From contig NZ_CP108070.1 in the NCBI RefSeq assembly GCF_036178845.1, forward strand, positions 10,974,001 to 11,038,000: DNA of 64,000 nucleotides, given 5' to 3'. A model generated the notes under the pieces. The model had not been told where the DNA came from and did no database searches. It was given only the letters and a program-made list of their open reading frames with translations. Positions 36,796-44,542 of the stretch are shown here, piece by piece (position 1 is the first letter of the stretch; every line of letters starts with the position of its first letter). The position numbers and the translations under genes were made by a program. The DNA comes from Streptomyces sp. NBC_00271 (lineage in GTDB: Bacteria > Actinomycetota > Actinomycetes > Streptomycetales > Streptomycetaceae).

Positions 36796-37336
36796 GGTCG
36801 CCGCCCCTTCCTCAGAATGGTGCTGTACCCAACGTGCCACGCGCACAGGCCCGCCGCATGGCCCGAACAGCCCGACCAGGGGTGCCGAACGGACTGTTCT
36901 CCGGCCGACCGGCCCCTCAAGAGCTGTCGAGGGCGCCGCACCCGGTGGCGGCCGGTTCCAGACACTGCGGGGCATCGTCAGCCGCGGCGACGGCTGCGGA
37001 TATTTTTGCGGCGCGACGACGCCATCCGTGACGAGAAGACCGGGGACGCGCTGCGGCGGGCGCGCCCGGCCCAGCTTCCTCCGGGGTGACGATCGAGGTG
37101 TGTGAGGGGCAGTTGACCCTGGGCGGATCCGTCGAGGTCCAAGGCCGGTCTGATCCCGGGCATCGAGCGGCGGTGACGGAGCGTTGACGGCGTCGTCTCG
37201 GTCTCTGAGCACATCGCCTGCCGGAACGACGACTCACGCTCCCCGGGCACATGAGATCGAGGTGGATGTCCGTCGTCGCCGGGCACCGGGCGTGTGCGTG
37301 GCCCGGGTCTACGCGAGCCCGCTGCGCCGACGTCCG
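36796..37336. other. Gene-free spacer of about 540 bases
   Basis: It carries the inverted repeat variant at 36902. No coding sequence in either direction has recognisable content or a good ribosome binding site. Confidence 0.5.
36902..36915. promoter_or_regulatory. DosR-like inverted repeat variant CGGCC-GACC-GGCCC
   Basis: One mismatch in the first base of the left half. It is 106 bases upstream of the minus-strand DUF1918-XRE-PNPOx gene. Confidence 0.45.
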
Positions 37337-37630
37337 TCACACGGGCCATCCAGCTGCCGGTCGAGGACTTCGCCCGGTGCCGGGCGCGCCCAAGCCCTTG
37401 ATGTCGCGCTCGGCGGTGCTGACCAGTTGCTGGCCGAGGTCGTGCATGGCCCTGCCCGCCGCGAGTTCGTCACCGATCTCGGGCACCTCGGCGTCCGCGG
37501 GGTTGCAGCGCGCCGCCCCGTGGCCGGTGAGGGTCGTGGTCCCGGTGTTGACAACGACACGTGCCTTGGTCGTTCCCTCGTCGTCCTCGGAGAGGTAGAG
37601 GCGAACCTTCCATTCCACCGTATGCAGCAT
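37337..37630 (-). CDS. DUF1876 (Rv2632c-like) small protein
   Basis: The 97-residue protein starts MLHTVEWKVRLYLSEDDEGT and continues with RVVVNTGTTTLTGHGAARCN and IGDELAAGRAMHDLGQQLVS. This is the full DUF1876 pattern of dsRBD-like small proteins such as Rv2632c. The function is unknown. AAGGAG lies six bases before ATG 37630 and three before ATG 37633, so the inner ATG is preferred. It lies next to the pncB fragment on the same strand with 65 bases between. Confidence 0.85.
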   Translation of the reverse strand: MLHTVEWKVRLYLSEDDEGTTKARVVVNTGTTTLTGHGAARCNPADAEVPEIGDELAAGRAMHDLGQQLVSTAERDIKGLGAPGTGRSPRPAAGWPV

Positions 37631-37695
37631 CATTTTCTCCTTACCTTCGTACGGACCGGTCCGGTCCGGATGGAACTCGCCCGGAATGCCGGCGA

Positions 37696-38136
37696 TCACC
37701 GGTCGTCCTGGCCAGGTCTCTTCCTCGACGCGGTGTCGGACGCGGTCGGTGAGGTCACCTGGCTGAGCACGTATGTTTCGAACAGCTGGGCCTGCGGGAG
37801 CGGAGCGGTCACCTCCAGCAGGGGCTCTCCCGTGAGAACGATCCGTCCTTCCGGCACCACTCGGACCTGTCCGGTGAACTCAAGGCCGAGCAGCGTGTCC
37901 ACGTCGGCGGGCGGACGGTGCCGCACGGTGGCGAAGGCGTCGGCGTCCTCGGCGCCGATCCGGAAGCCGGACAGGAAATCCAGCGCCGATTCCAGGCCCG
38001 TACCGACGAGGAAGCCGCGGTCGGACGGCAGGTTGCGGACGCAGAGGCTGAAGGTCGCCGGTCCGGTCGTCGCCTCCCGCAGAGGGGACACCGCCACCCT
38101 CACTTCGTACAGATCGGTGGTCGTCGCATCGGGCAT
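37696..38136 (-). pseudogene. pncB: Nicotinate phosphoribosyltransferase, N-terminal third only
   Basis: The 146-residue frame begins TTDLYEVRVAVSPLREATTG and holds FLVGTGLESALDFLSGFRIG and LTGEPLLEVTAPLPQAQLFE, then TYVLSQVT. This is the N-terminal domain of nicotinate phosphoribosyltransferase. A normal enzyme has about 430 residues; here it ends in an unrelated tail (SPTASDTASRKRPGQDDR), and the catalytic PRPP-binding and His regions are lost. PncB2 (Rv0573c) belongs to the mycobacterial DosR regulon, so this is another eroded island member. Confidence 0.8.
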
Positions 38137-38519
38137 CGACGCCAACTCCTCGCCGCCGGTGGGGGCTTCACCCAAGCACTGGCGCAGGCGCGCGGACCGA
38201 CCGGGTTCGCCCACGAGTGGGCCCGGCTTCACGCGGGCGGTCCCGCTCCGTTCCCCACCACGGTCGAACGGCGGCGAACCCCGGTCATAGGGCCGAAGGT
38301 CCCCGGCGGGCGGCCATCCGGGCCACGCACCGGCGGGACTCACCCCTACGACCCGTCGCACCGGAGAGTCCGCATGCGCCGCGAGCGGATTTCGGGTACT
38401 CCTCGGATGAAAGGTGTGAGAGGCAACCGTGTTCGGCGCGTCGGCGCGGACGATCGAGCAGTGGGCAAGTGGACCCGCTCACGGTCATTCCGGTTTCTTA
38501 CGAGACGAAGGTAGTCGCC
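38137..38519. other. Divergent promoter region before the tandem USP gene
   Basis: A 383-base spacer between the pncB remnant (minus) and the USP gene (plus). It carries the repeat at 38290. No supported gene. Confidence 0.5.
38290..38303. promoter_or_regulatory. DosR-like inverted repeat GGGCC-GAAG-GTCCC
   Basis: Fits GGGNC-N4-GNCCC exactly. It is 216 bases from the USP start and 153 bases from the start of the pncB remnant. Confidence 0.45.
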
Positions 38520-39395
38520 ATGGAGCCAGTGGTCACCGTGGGCCTCGACGGCTCACCCGAGAGTCTTGCCGCCGCCCACTGGGCAGCCGACGAGGCCGAG
38601 CGGCGTCGGCTCTCGCTGCGTCTCTTGCACGCATGGCCCCTGCTGGCGCCGGAACCGCCCCGTGCCCCCGCGGAGGTGGATCAGAACTACTGGGCGAAGA
38701 GGATCGTGCACAACGCGCGGGCGGAGCTCCAGGCGAGCCACCCGGGCCTCTCGATCGTCGGCAATCTGGTCGCCGAAGACGCCCAGGACGCCCTGCTGCA
38801 AGCGGCATCGGAGTCGGAGATGACCGTGCTCGGCTCGCGCGGGATCGGGGCCGTCGGGAGTTACTTCCTGGGTGACATCAGCATGCCCGTCGTGGCACGG
38901 GCCGATCGCCCGGTGGTCCTCGTGCGCGCGGAAACCCGCGAAGCGGGGTCACGGCCCGCGCCGGGTAAGGCGGGTGGCGTAGTCGTGGCTCTGAAACTGC
39001 ACGGTCCATCCGACGACCTGCTCGAATTCGCCTTTGTCAGTGCCGCGGCGCGGGGTGTCCCGCTTCGAGCCCTCCACGGCCGGAGCCTGCCGCTTCACGC
39101 GCACGTGCCCTGGGGTACGGACCACGCCGTCACCGAAGAGATCACGCAGGACGCGCAGAAGCACCTGAGTCTGGCCCTGCGCGCCTGGCGCGAGAAGTTC
39201 CCAGGCGTGGAGGTGGAAGACCACGTCGCACTCGAAAGCCCTGCCAAGGCCGTGATGCAGGCCGCCGACGGCGCCGGGCTGCTGGTCGTGGGCCGACGCA
39301 AGCACGTCCCCGGACCGGCACCACGCCTGGGCCCCGTGACGCAGGCCGCTGCCCATCACGCGCGCTGCCCGGTCGCCGTCGTCCCCCATGACTGA
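38520..39395 (+). CDS. Tandem universal stress protein
   Basis: The 291-residue protein has two USP domains. Domain 1 begins VVTVGLDGSPESLAAAHWAA and has the ATP-loop GSRGIGAVGSYFLGDISMPV. Domain 2 starts near residue 152 (GVVVALKLHGPSDDLLEFAF) and ends VVGRRKHVPGPAPRLGPVTQ, HHARCPVAVVPHD. The second loop is degenerate, so ATP binding is expected only in the first domain. GAAGG lies nine bases before the ATG. Its stop overlaps the start of the next gene by eight bases, so the two proteins are coupled. Confidence 0.9.
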   Translation: MEPVVTVGLDGSPESLAAAHWAADEAERRRLSLRLLHAWPLLAPEPPRAPAEVDQNYWAKRIVHNARAELQASHPGLSIVGNLVAEDAQDALLQAASESEMTVLGSRGIGAVGSYFLGDISMPVVARADRPVVLVRAETREAGSRPAPGKAGGVVVALKLHGPSDDLLEFAFVSAAARGVPLRALHGRSLPLHAHVPWGTDHAVTEEITQDAQKHLSLALRAWREKFPGVEVEDHVALESPAKAVMQAADGAGLLVVGRRKHVPGPAPRLGPVTQAAAHHARCPVAVVPHD

Positions 39396-40893
39396 GCCGG
39401 GCGGCCCGCGTGCGGAGGTGCGTGAGACCCATACCGCCGTGGTGTTCTTCGTCGGCGACCGCGCCTACAAGGTCAAGAAACCGGTCGACCTCGGGTTCCT
39501 GGACCACACCACCGTGGTGGCGCGCCGGGCCACCTGCGAGCGGGAAGTCGCGCTGAACCGTCGCTTCGCCCCCGACGTCTATCTCGGCCTGGGGGAATTC
39601 CACAGCCCGGAGACGGACATGCCCGAACCCCTCGTCGTGATGCGCCGTATGCCGGCGGAGCGTCGCCTTTCCCGGCTGGTGAGGGAGGGCATGGACGTTG
39701 ACGAGGCCGTGCGGGCCGTGGCCCGGTTGCTCGCCACCCGGCACGCCGGCGCCACCCGTACCCGGGACGTGGACGAGCAGGGAACCCGGGATGCCCTCGC
39801 GGCACGATGGGAAGCGAACTTCGCAGAGGTTCGGGCATTGGCGGACGACGGTCTCGTGCCCGAGGGCGTGGAGGACGTCGAGCGACTCGTGCGCCGCTAT
39901 CTCGTCGGCCGAAAACGGCTGTTCGACATGCGCATCGAACAGGGGCGGGTGGTGGACGGGCACGGCGACCTGCTCGCCGACGACATCTTCTGCCTCGACG
40001 ACGGCCCACGCGTCCTGGACTGTCTGGAGTTCGACGACCGGCTGCGCTACGTCGACGGCCTCGACGACGCCGCCTTCCTCGCCATGGACCTGGAACAGCT
40101 CGGTGCCCCGGAGACGGCGGCACTCTTCCTCGCCGCGTACAGCGAGTACTCCGGCGACCCGGCGCCGCCCTCCCTCCGTCACCACTACGTCGCCTATCGC
40201 GCGTTCGTGCGTGCCAAGGTCGCGCTCATCCAGGCGCGCCAGGGCGCGCCCGGCGCGGAGGGGGCCGCACGTCGACTGATCGCGACGGCCCTGCGGCACC
40301 TTCGTACGTCCGCTGTCGGCCTGACGCTCGTCGGCGGGCTTCCGGGCAGCGGGAAGTCCACGCTCTCCGGCGCCCTCGCGGACCGGCTGGGCGTCACCCT
40401 GCTCAGCAGCGACCGCGTCCGCAAGGAGCTGGCGGGCATCCCGGCCGAGGAGTCCGCGTCGGCGGGGTACGGCGAGGGCCTGTACACACCGGAGTGGACC
40501 GACAAGACCTACGCGGCCCTGCTCGATCGCGCGTCCGCCCTGCTGGCCGACGGCGAGTCCGTCGTCCTGGACGCCACCTGGACCGGCGCGAGGCAGCGCG
40601 AAGCCGCCCTGCGCATGGCCGAACAGGCAGGCGCCGACCTCGTGGCCCTGCACTGCCAGGTTCCGGGTGATGTCGCGGCGGCCCGCCTGACCACCCGCGC
40701 ACGCGGAGCATCCGACGCCGACCTCGACGTGGCCGCCACGATGGCGACCACGGAACCGCCCTGGCCAGAAGCCGTCGTCATCGACACGAGAGGCCCCCTG
40801 GAGGCCGCGGTGGTCCGGGCGCTGGCGGCGGTACGCCCTTACGCCACCAGCCAGGCCCCGGTCTTCCGGCGCCCCTACATGGAGCCGGACTGA
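39388..40893 (+). CDS. APH-like domain fused to a P-loop kinase (Rv2004c-like)
   Basis: The 501-residue protein has two parts. Residues about 1-305 are aminoglycoside-phosphotransferase-like (FFVGDRAYKVKKPVDLGFLD, VVDGHGDLLADDIFCLDDGP with the catalytic HGDL, VLDCLEFDDRLRYVDGLDD). Residues about 310-490 are an AAA/zeta-type P-loop kinase (LTLVGGLPGSGKSTLSGALA, SVVLDATWTGARQREAALRM). The same architecture is found in Rv2004c, a DosR-regulon protein of unknown substrate. The ATG lies within the last codons of the USP gene. Confidence 0.88.
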   Translation: MTEPGGPRAEVRETHTAVVFFVGDRAYKVKKPVDLGFLDHTTVVARRATCEREVALNRRFAPDVYLGLGEFHSPETDMPEPLVVMRRMPAERRLSRLVREGMDVDEAVRAVARLLATRHAGATRTRDVDEQGTRDALAARWEANFAEVRALADDGLVPEGVEDVERLVRRYLVGRKRLFDMRIEQGRVVDGHGDLLADDIFCLDDGPRVLDCLEFDDRLRYVDGLDDAAFLAMDLEQLGAPETAALFLAAYSEYSGDPAPPSLRHHYVAYRAFVRAKVALIQARQGAPGAEGAARRLIATALRHLRTSAVGLTLVGGLPGSGKSTLSGALADRLGVTLLSSDRVRKELAGIPAEESASAGYGEGLYTPEWTDKTYAALLDRASALLADGESVVLDATWTGARQREAALRMAEQAGADLVALHCQVPGDVAAARLTTRARGASDADLDVAATMATTEPPWPEAVVIDTRGPLEAAVVRALAAVRPYATSQAPVFRRPYMEPD

Positions 40894-40900
40894 AGAGGTG

Positions 40901-40997
40901 ACCCGGAGGACCCAGTGGCTGAGGCGCTGGACGAGGTCGTACAGATCCTTCGGGTACTTGTCGGTGAACGCCATGGGCACGGCGGCCATGAGCGTCA
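40901..40997 (-). pseudogene. Possible DUF4389-like membrane protein fragment
   Basis: The minus strand reads LTLMAAVPMAFTDKYPKDLY, then DLVQRLSHWVLRV, resembling the repeated helix-hairpin of DUF4389 proteins (hydrophobic segment, G/D-x-YP, then HWVLRV). Only one unit is left and the flanks do not match. Confidence 0.3.
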
Positions 40998-41019
40998 GGG
41001 CGAGGACGTTTCTCGCGCT

Positions 41020-41604
41020 TCACGTGGTCTTGCGCCGCCACTGCGGTCCGACCTGGTCCCACTCACGCCCCCACTGGTCGTAGCGCCGCTGGTCGAGCCG
41101 CCACTGTGCGACGCGCCCGGCGGCGAAGGCCAGGCCGCCGAAGGCGACAGCGGCCGCGGCACCGAGACAGGCTGCCTCGGCGGCGGCCGCCGAGGCGGTC
41201 GGCGGCTGTGTGGTGAGCTGCTCCTTGCTGTTCAGCCAGACGACGACCCTCGAGCCGACCCGGTGGCCGTAGTCCACCATGGCTTGGCCGGTACGGGTCG
41301 AGCCGTCCGTCGCCGTCCAGCGGACCGTCGCTCGGACCCGGTCGTAGGGGGTATCCGCCCCGATCCCCACCGCTTGGGCCTTGCTCGCGACGAGGACGGC
41401 CTGGACCGGATGCCGCTCGTGCCGAAGCCGCGCGAAGGACGCGTCGGCGGCATGGGCCGTCAGCAGGCCGGTCAGGGTGCCGCCGATCGCCATGACCAGC
41501 CAGATGGCCAGCACGACCCAGGCCTCGACGAGGTCGTCGTGCCGTCGCAACGGATTGCTCCGCCACCGCCAGAGCAGCTGCCTCACACGCTTGGTCCTGC
41601 GCAT
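41020..41604 (-). CDS. Rv1733c-family two-helix membrane protein (paralogue 2)
   Basis: The 194-residue protein starts MRRTKRVRQLLWRWRSNPLR with the family's basic leader. A membrane helix at about 28-50 (AWVVLAIWLVMAIGGTLTGL) is followed by an outer domain (VRATVRWTATDGSTRTGQAM). A second helix (CLGAAAAVAFGGLAFAAGRV) and the tail RRYDQWGREWDQVGPQW end it. GGAGG lies nine bases before the ATG. It is a close paralogue of the protein at 18143. A repeat variant lies 105 bases upstream. Confidence 0.87.
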   Translation of the reverse strand: MRRTKRVRQLLWRWRSNPLRRHDDLVEAWVVLAIWLVMAIGGTLTGLLTAHAADASFARLRHERHPVQAVLVASKAQAVGIGADTPYDRVRATVRWTATDGSTRTGQAMVDYGHRVGSRVVVWLNSKEQLTTQPPTASAAAAEAACLGAAAAVAFGGLAFAAGRVAQWRLDQRRYDQWGREWDQVGPQWRRKTT

Positions 41605-41916
41605 CCGACCGCACCTCCTCATCGCCGTTGACTGGACGGTGCCATTGGGGAACGCGCGGCGGCAGGGGCCGACCAGGCGGCATCGCGCCCCCGCTCGGTC
41701 CCGCAATGGGGACCGATCGGCCCAAGCGGACGGGCGTCGTCGCCCTCAGGCTGGACATACAAGGCCAACCCGCGCGTGAGTAGGCCGCGCAGCGGCGCCC
41801 CACCAGCCAACCTCGGAGTCGGCGAGTCGACCGGGAGGGGTGGTCGCGCGCATCGGGGCGCTCGCACGCCGTAGTCCCCCGCCACCGGCGTCCGCCTGGC
41901 CCAGAAAGGGGTCGTC
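41605..41916. other. Divergent spacer between Rv1733c-like and alcohol dehydrogenase genes
   Basis: 312 bases with the repeat variant at 41710 and nothing else that I can support. Confidence 0.5.
41710..41723. promoter_or_regulatory. DosR-like inverted repeat variant GGACC-GATC-GGCCC
   Basis: One mismatch (A for G in the left half), with two extra G before it. It is 105 bases from the minus-strand Rv1733c-like gene and 193 bases from the plus-strand dehydrogenase. Confidence 0.45.
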
Positions 41917-42987
41917 ATGAAAGCACTCGTGTTCCACGGTTCCGGAAAGTCCGCGTGGGAGGACGTCGCGGACCCCGGTATCCAGGATGCCACCGACGCG
42001 ATCGTCCGTGTCGACGCCGTCACGATCTGCGGAACCGACCTGCACATCCTCAAGGGCGACCTACCGGAGGTGCGCCCGGGAACGGTGCTCGGACACGAGG
42101 CCGTCGGGGAGGTCGTCGAAGTGGGAAGCGACGTCCGTACGGTCCGCCCCGGTGATCGTGTCCTGGTCTCGTGCATCACGGCGTGCGGCCGCTGCCGCTA
42201 CTGCCGGGAGGGCTCGTACGGGCAGTGCCGTGCGGGCGGGGGCTGGATCCTCGGCCACTTGATCGACGGCACGCAGGCAGAGTACGTCCGCGTACCGCAT
42301 GCGGATCTGTCGACGTATGCGCTGCGCGGCGCGGTGGACAGCAAGGACGCTGTGCTGCTGGCCGACATCTTCCCCACCGCCTACGAGGTGGGCGTGCTGA
42401 ACGGGCGGGTACGGCCCGCGGACACCGTGGTCGTGGTCGGGGCGGGGCCGATCGGGCTCGCCGCGATCGCCACGGCACGGTTCTACACCCCGGAGAGGAT
42501 CATCGCCGTGGATCTGTCCCCGGCCAGGCTGGACGCCGCCAAACGCCTCGGTGCCGACGCCGTCGCCTCGGCCGGGGACGAGGCGGAGCAGCTGGTCGCC
42601 GACCTCACCGAGGGACTCGGGGCCGACGTGGTCATCGAGGCGGTGGGGGTGCCGGCGAGCTTCGAGGCGTGTACGCGCATGGTGCGGCCCGGCGGGCACG
42701 TGGCCAACGTCGGGGTGCACGGCAAGCCCGCGACACTCCACCTCGAAGACCTGTGGATCAAGAACGTGACGATCACCACCGGCCTGGTCGACACGTACTC
42801 CACTCCCACCCTGCTGCGCATGATGGCCGCCGGACAACTCCCCACGTCGTCCCTGGTCACCCACACCTTCCCGATGGACGCGATGGAGGAGGCGTACGAG
42901 GTCTTCGCGCGGGCCGCGGACACCGGTGCGCTCAAGGTCGTCCTGGGCGGTCCGCAGCACGACGCCCTGACGATCAGGACGCCTTGA
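41917..42987 (+). CDS. Zinc-dependent alcohol dehydrogenase (MDR family)
   Basis: The 356-residue protein has the catalytic-zinc residues in ICGTDLHI (Cys38) and GHEAVGEVVEVGSDV. The structural-zinc Cys cluster is CITACGRCRYCREGSYGQC, and the NAD(P)-binding VVVVGAGPIGLAAIATARFY follows. It probably interconverts short alcohols and aldehydes such as ethanol or isopropanol with NAD(P)H, which would help re-oxidise NADH without oxygen. AAAGGGG precedes the ATG. A helix-turn-helix gene follows 36 bases later. Confidence 0.9.
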   Translation: MKALVFHGSGKSAWEDVADPGIQDATDAIVRVDAVTICGTDLHILKGDLPEVRPGTVLGHEAVGEVVEVGSDVRTVRPGDRVLVSCITACGRCRYCREGSYGQCRAGGGWILGHLIDGTQAEYVRVPHADLSTYALRGAVDSKDAVLLADIFPTAYEVGVLNGRVRPADTVVVVGAGPIGLAAIATARFYTPERIIAVDLSPARLDAAKRLGADAVASAGDEAEQLVADLTEGLGADVVIEAVGVPASFEACTRMVRPGGHVANVGVHGKPATLHLEDLWIKNVTITTGLVDTYSTPTLLRMMAAGQLPTSSLVTHTFPMDAMEEAYEVFARAADTGALKVVLGGPQHDALTIRTP

Positions 42988-43023
42988 CAGCCAGGACGCC
43001 TCGACAGGAGGAAGTGAACGGCC

Positions 43024-43710
43024 ATGTGTGAACACACACCGTCGAACGCCGCGTCCGCCACCGCGGACAGCGCACAGGGCGACATCGGACGTCGCATCGC
43101 TCAGCGACGTGAGGAACTGGGACTGAGCCGGGAGGAGACGGCCTTCCGGGCGGGCACGGCTCCTGGCTACGTCCAGTACCTGGAAGAACAGTCCACCGCG
43201 ATGCCCGGGACGGCCGTCCTCATCCGGCTCGCGGACGCGCTGAGCACGAGCGTGACGGCCCTGCGCGGAGGCGACGCCGATCTGCCACCCGGCGTGGGCC
43301 GAGCCGCCCTCCACCCGGAGCTGGTCGAACTCAGCGCCGAGGAATGCCGCAGCCGACTCTCCGGGCACGGTGTCGGCAGGATCGCGATGGACACCCCCGA
43401 CGGGCCGATCGTCGTCCCCCTGAACTACACCGTGATCGATGATTCGGTCGTGTTCCGGACGACGCCCGACGCCGTGCCCGCCGCAGCCGTCGGGGCACAT
43501 GTCGCCTTCGAGGTCGACCACATCGACGAGGCGCTCAGCCAGGGCTGGAGCGTACTCATCCGCGGCTTCGGCCGGGCCGTGACGGACCCCGACGCCGTAC
43601 GTCGGCTGACGGAACTCGCCTACAGCCGTCCATGGGCGGGCGGTGAGCGTGACGTGTGGGTGCGCCTCGAGCCCACCGACATCACCGGGCGCCGAATCTC
43701 GGTGCGGTGA
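43024..43710 (+). CDS. XRE helix-turn-helix - PNPOx-like protein
   Basis: The 228-residue protein has an XRE helix-turn-helix at about 20-85 (GRRIAQRREELGLSREETAF, YVQYLEEQSTAMPGTAVLIR). A pyridoxamine-oxidase-like fold lies at about 95-225 (LSGHGVGRIAMDTPDGPIVV, PLNYTVIDDSVVFRTTPDAV, WAGGERDVWVRLEP). It is a close relative of the DUF1918 fusion at 35839 without the first module. ATG 43024 has AGGAGG upstream. It may form an operon with the dehydrogenase. Confidence 0.85.
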   Translation: MCEHTPSNAASATADSAQGDIGRRIAQRREELGLSREETAFRAGTAPGYVQYLEEQSTAMPGTAVLIRLADALSTSVTALRGGDADLPPGVGRAALHPELVELSAEECRSRLSGHGVGRIAMDTPDGPIVVPLNYTVIDDSVVFRTTPDAVPAAAVGAHVAFEVDHIDEALSQGWSVLIRGFGRAVTDPDAVRRLTELAYSRPWAGGERDVWVRLEPTDITGRRISVR

Positions 43711-43783
43711 CGTCATGGGTCGGGGTGCGATGACCTCATGGGTCGGTTGGGGCACCGAAGGGTGGCCGCTCTCAGGCCGACCT

Positions 43784-43797
43784 GGACCGAAGGGCCC
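43784..43797. promoter_or_regulatory. DosR-like inverted repeat variant GGACC-GAAG-GGCCC
   Basis: One mismatch, the same substitution as at 41710. It is 91 bases upstream of the small PNPOx-like gene. Confidence 0.4.
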
Positions 43798-43888
43798 TCG
43801 CCTCTGTCCCTCGCCCCTCACAGGATGAAACACGTACCGCTGTACCCCGTGACGGCTGAGCCCGTCCACCCCGTGAAAGTCGAACCCG

Positions 43889-44332
43889 GTGATGAATCCC
43901 AACGACGGCTTCCGTGAACTCGACCGCGAGGAGTGCCTGCGTCTGCTGGAGCGGGCACCGATCGGCCGCGTAGTCCACACGCGCCACGCCCTGCCCGCCG
44001 TCCTGCCGGTCAACTTCTGCCTGGACATCGACTACGCGGTACTGATGCGTACGTCCGCCGACTCGGAACTGGCCGCCGCGATCGACGGCGTGGTGATCGC
44101 CTTCGAAGCGGACGAGGTGGATGCGACGGCGCACTCCGGCTGGAGTGTCGTGGTCACCGGCCGCGCGACGGTGGTGACCGATCCCGTGGAGCACGGTCGG
44201 CTGACCAGGATCGGCCCGCGCTCATGGGTGGCCTCGCCCAAGGAGATCTTCATCCGCATCGAGCCCGAATTGGTGACCGGCCGTCAACTCGTCGCAGGGC
44301 GCACGGTCTACGGCGTCGACCTCTCCTCCTGA
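43889..44332 (+). CDS. Small PNPOx-like flavin-fold protein
   Basis: The 147-residue protein is a lone split-barrel flavin fold (REECLRLLERAPIGRVVHTR, LPVNFCLDIDYAVLMRTSAD, SGWSVVVTGRATVVTDPVEH). Relatives bind FMN or F420 and reduce or shield small molecules. The start is uncertain: GTG 43889 or ATG 43892, neither with a good ribosome binding site. It ends 18 bases before a very strong hairpin terminator. Confidence 0.82.
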   Translation: MMNPNDGFRELDREECLRLLERAPIGRVVHTRHALPAVLPVNFCLDIDYAVLMRTSADSELAAAIDGVVIAFEADEVDATAHSGWSVVVTGRATVVTDPVEHGRLTRIGPRSWVASPKEIFIRIEPELVTGRQLVAGRTVYGVDLSS

Positions 44333-44350
44333 GCGGCTCCGCCACTCACA

Positions 44351-44403
44351 ACGGCCCAGTGCGCCGTCTCCCCGTCGACCGGGGAGACGGCGCACTGGGC
44401 CGT
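44351..44403 (+). terminator. Perfect 23-base-pair hairpin terminator
   Basis: Bases 44351-44373 are exactly complementary to 44381-44403, with a 7-base loop. The stem begins ACGGCCCAGTGCGCC. It starts 18 bases after the PNPOx stop and isolates this gene from the arginine operon. The right arm ends 16 bases before the DosR-like repeat of that operon. Confidence 0.85.
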
Positions 44404-44419
44404 TCGGGGCGACGCGCCC

Positions 44420-44433
44420 GGGACCAATGGCCC
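44420..44433. promoter_or_regulatory. DosR-like inverted repeat GGGAC-CAAT-GGCCC
   Basis: Fits GGGNC-N4-GNCCC; the left half equals the mycobacterial half-site. It is 109 bases upstream of the permease that opens the arginine deiminase operon. Confidence 0.5.
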
Positions 44434-44542
44434 CCGTGGGGGACGAGTGGCCGCTGACCACGATCACGGCAGCCCAGCAGGATCGTTCCCGGATCGACTT
44501 TTCCGCAGCCCGTCCCCAGCGACCCGCGCAAGGAGCACAGCC

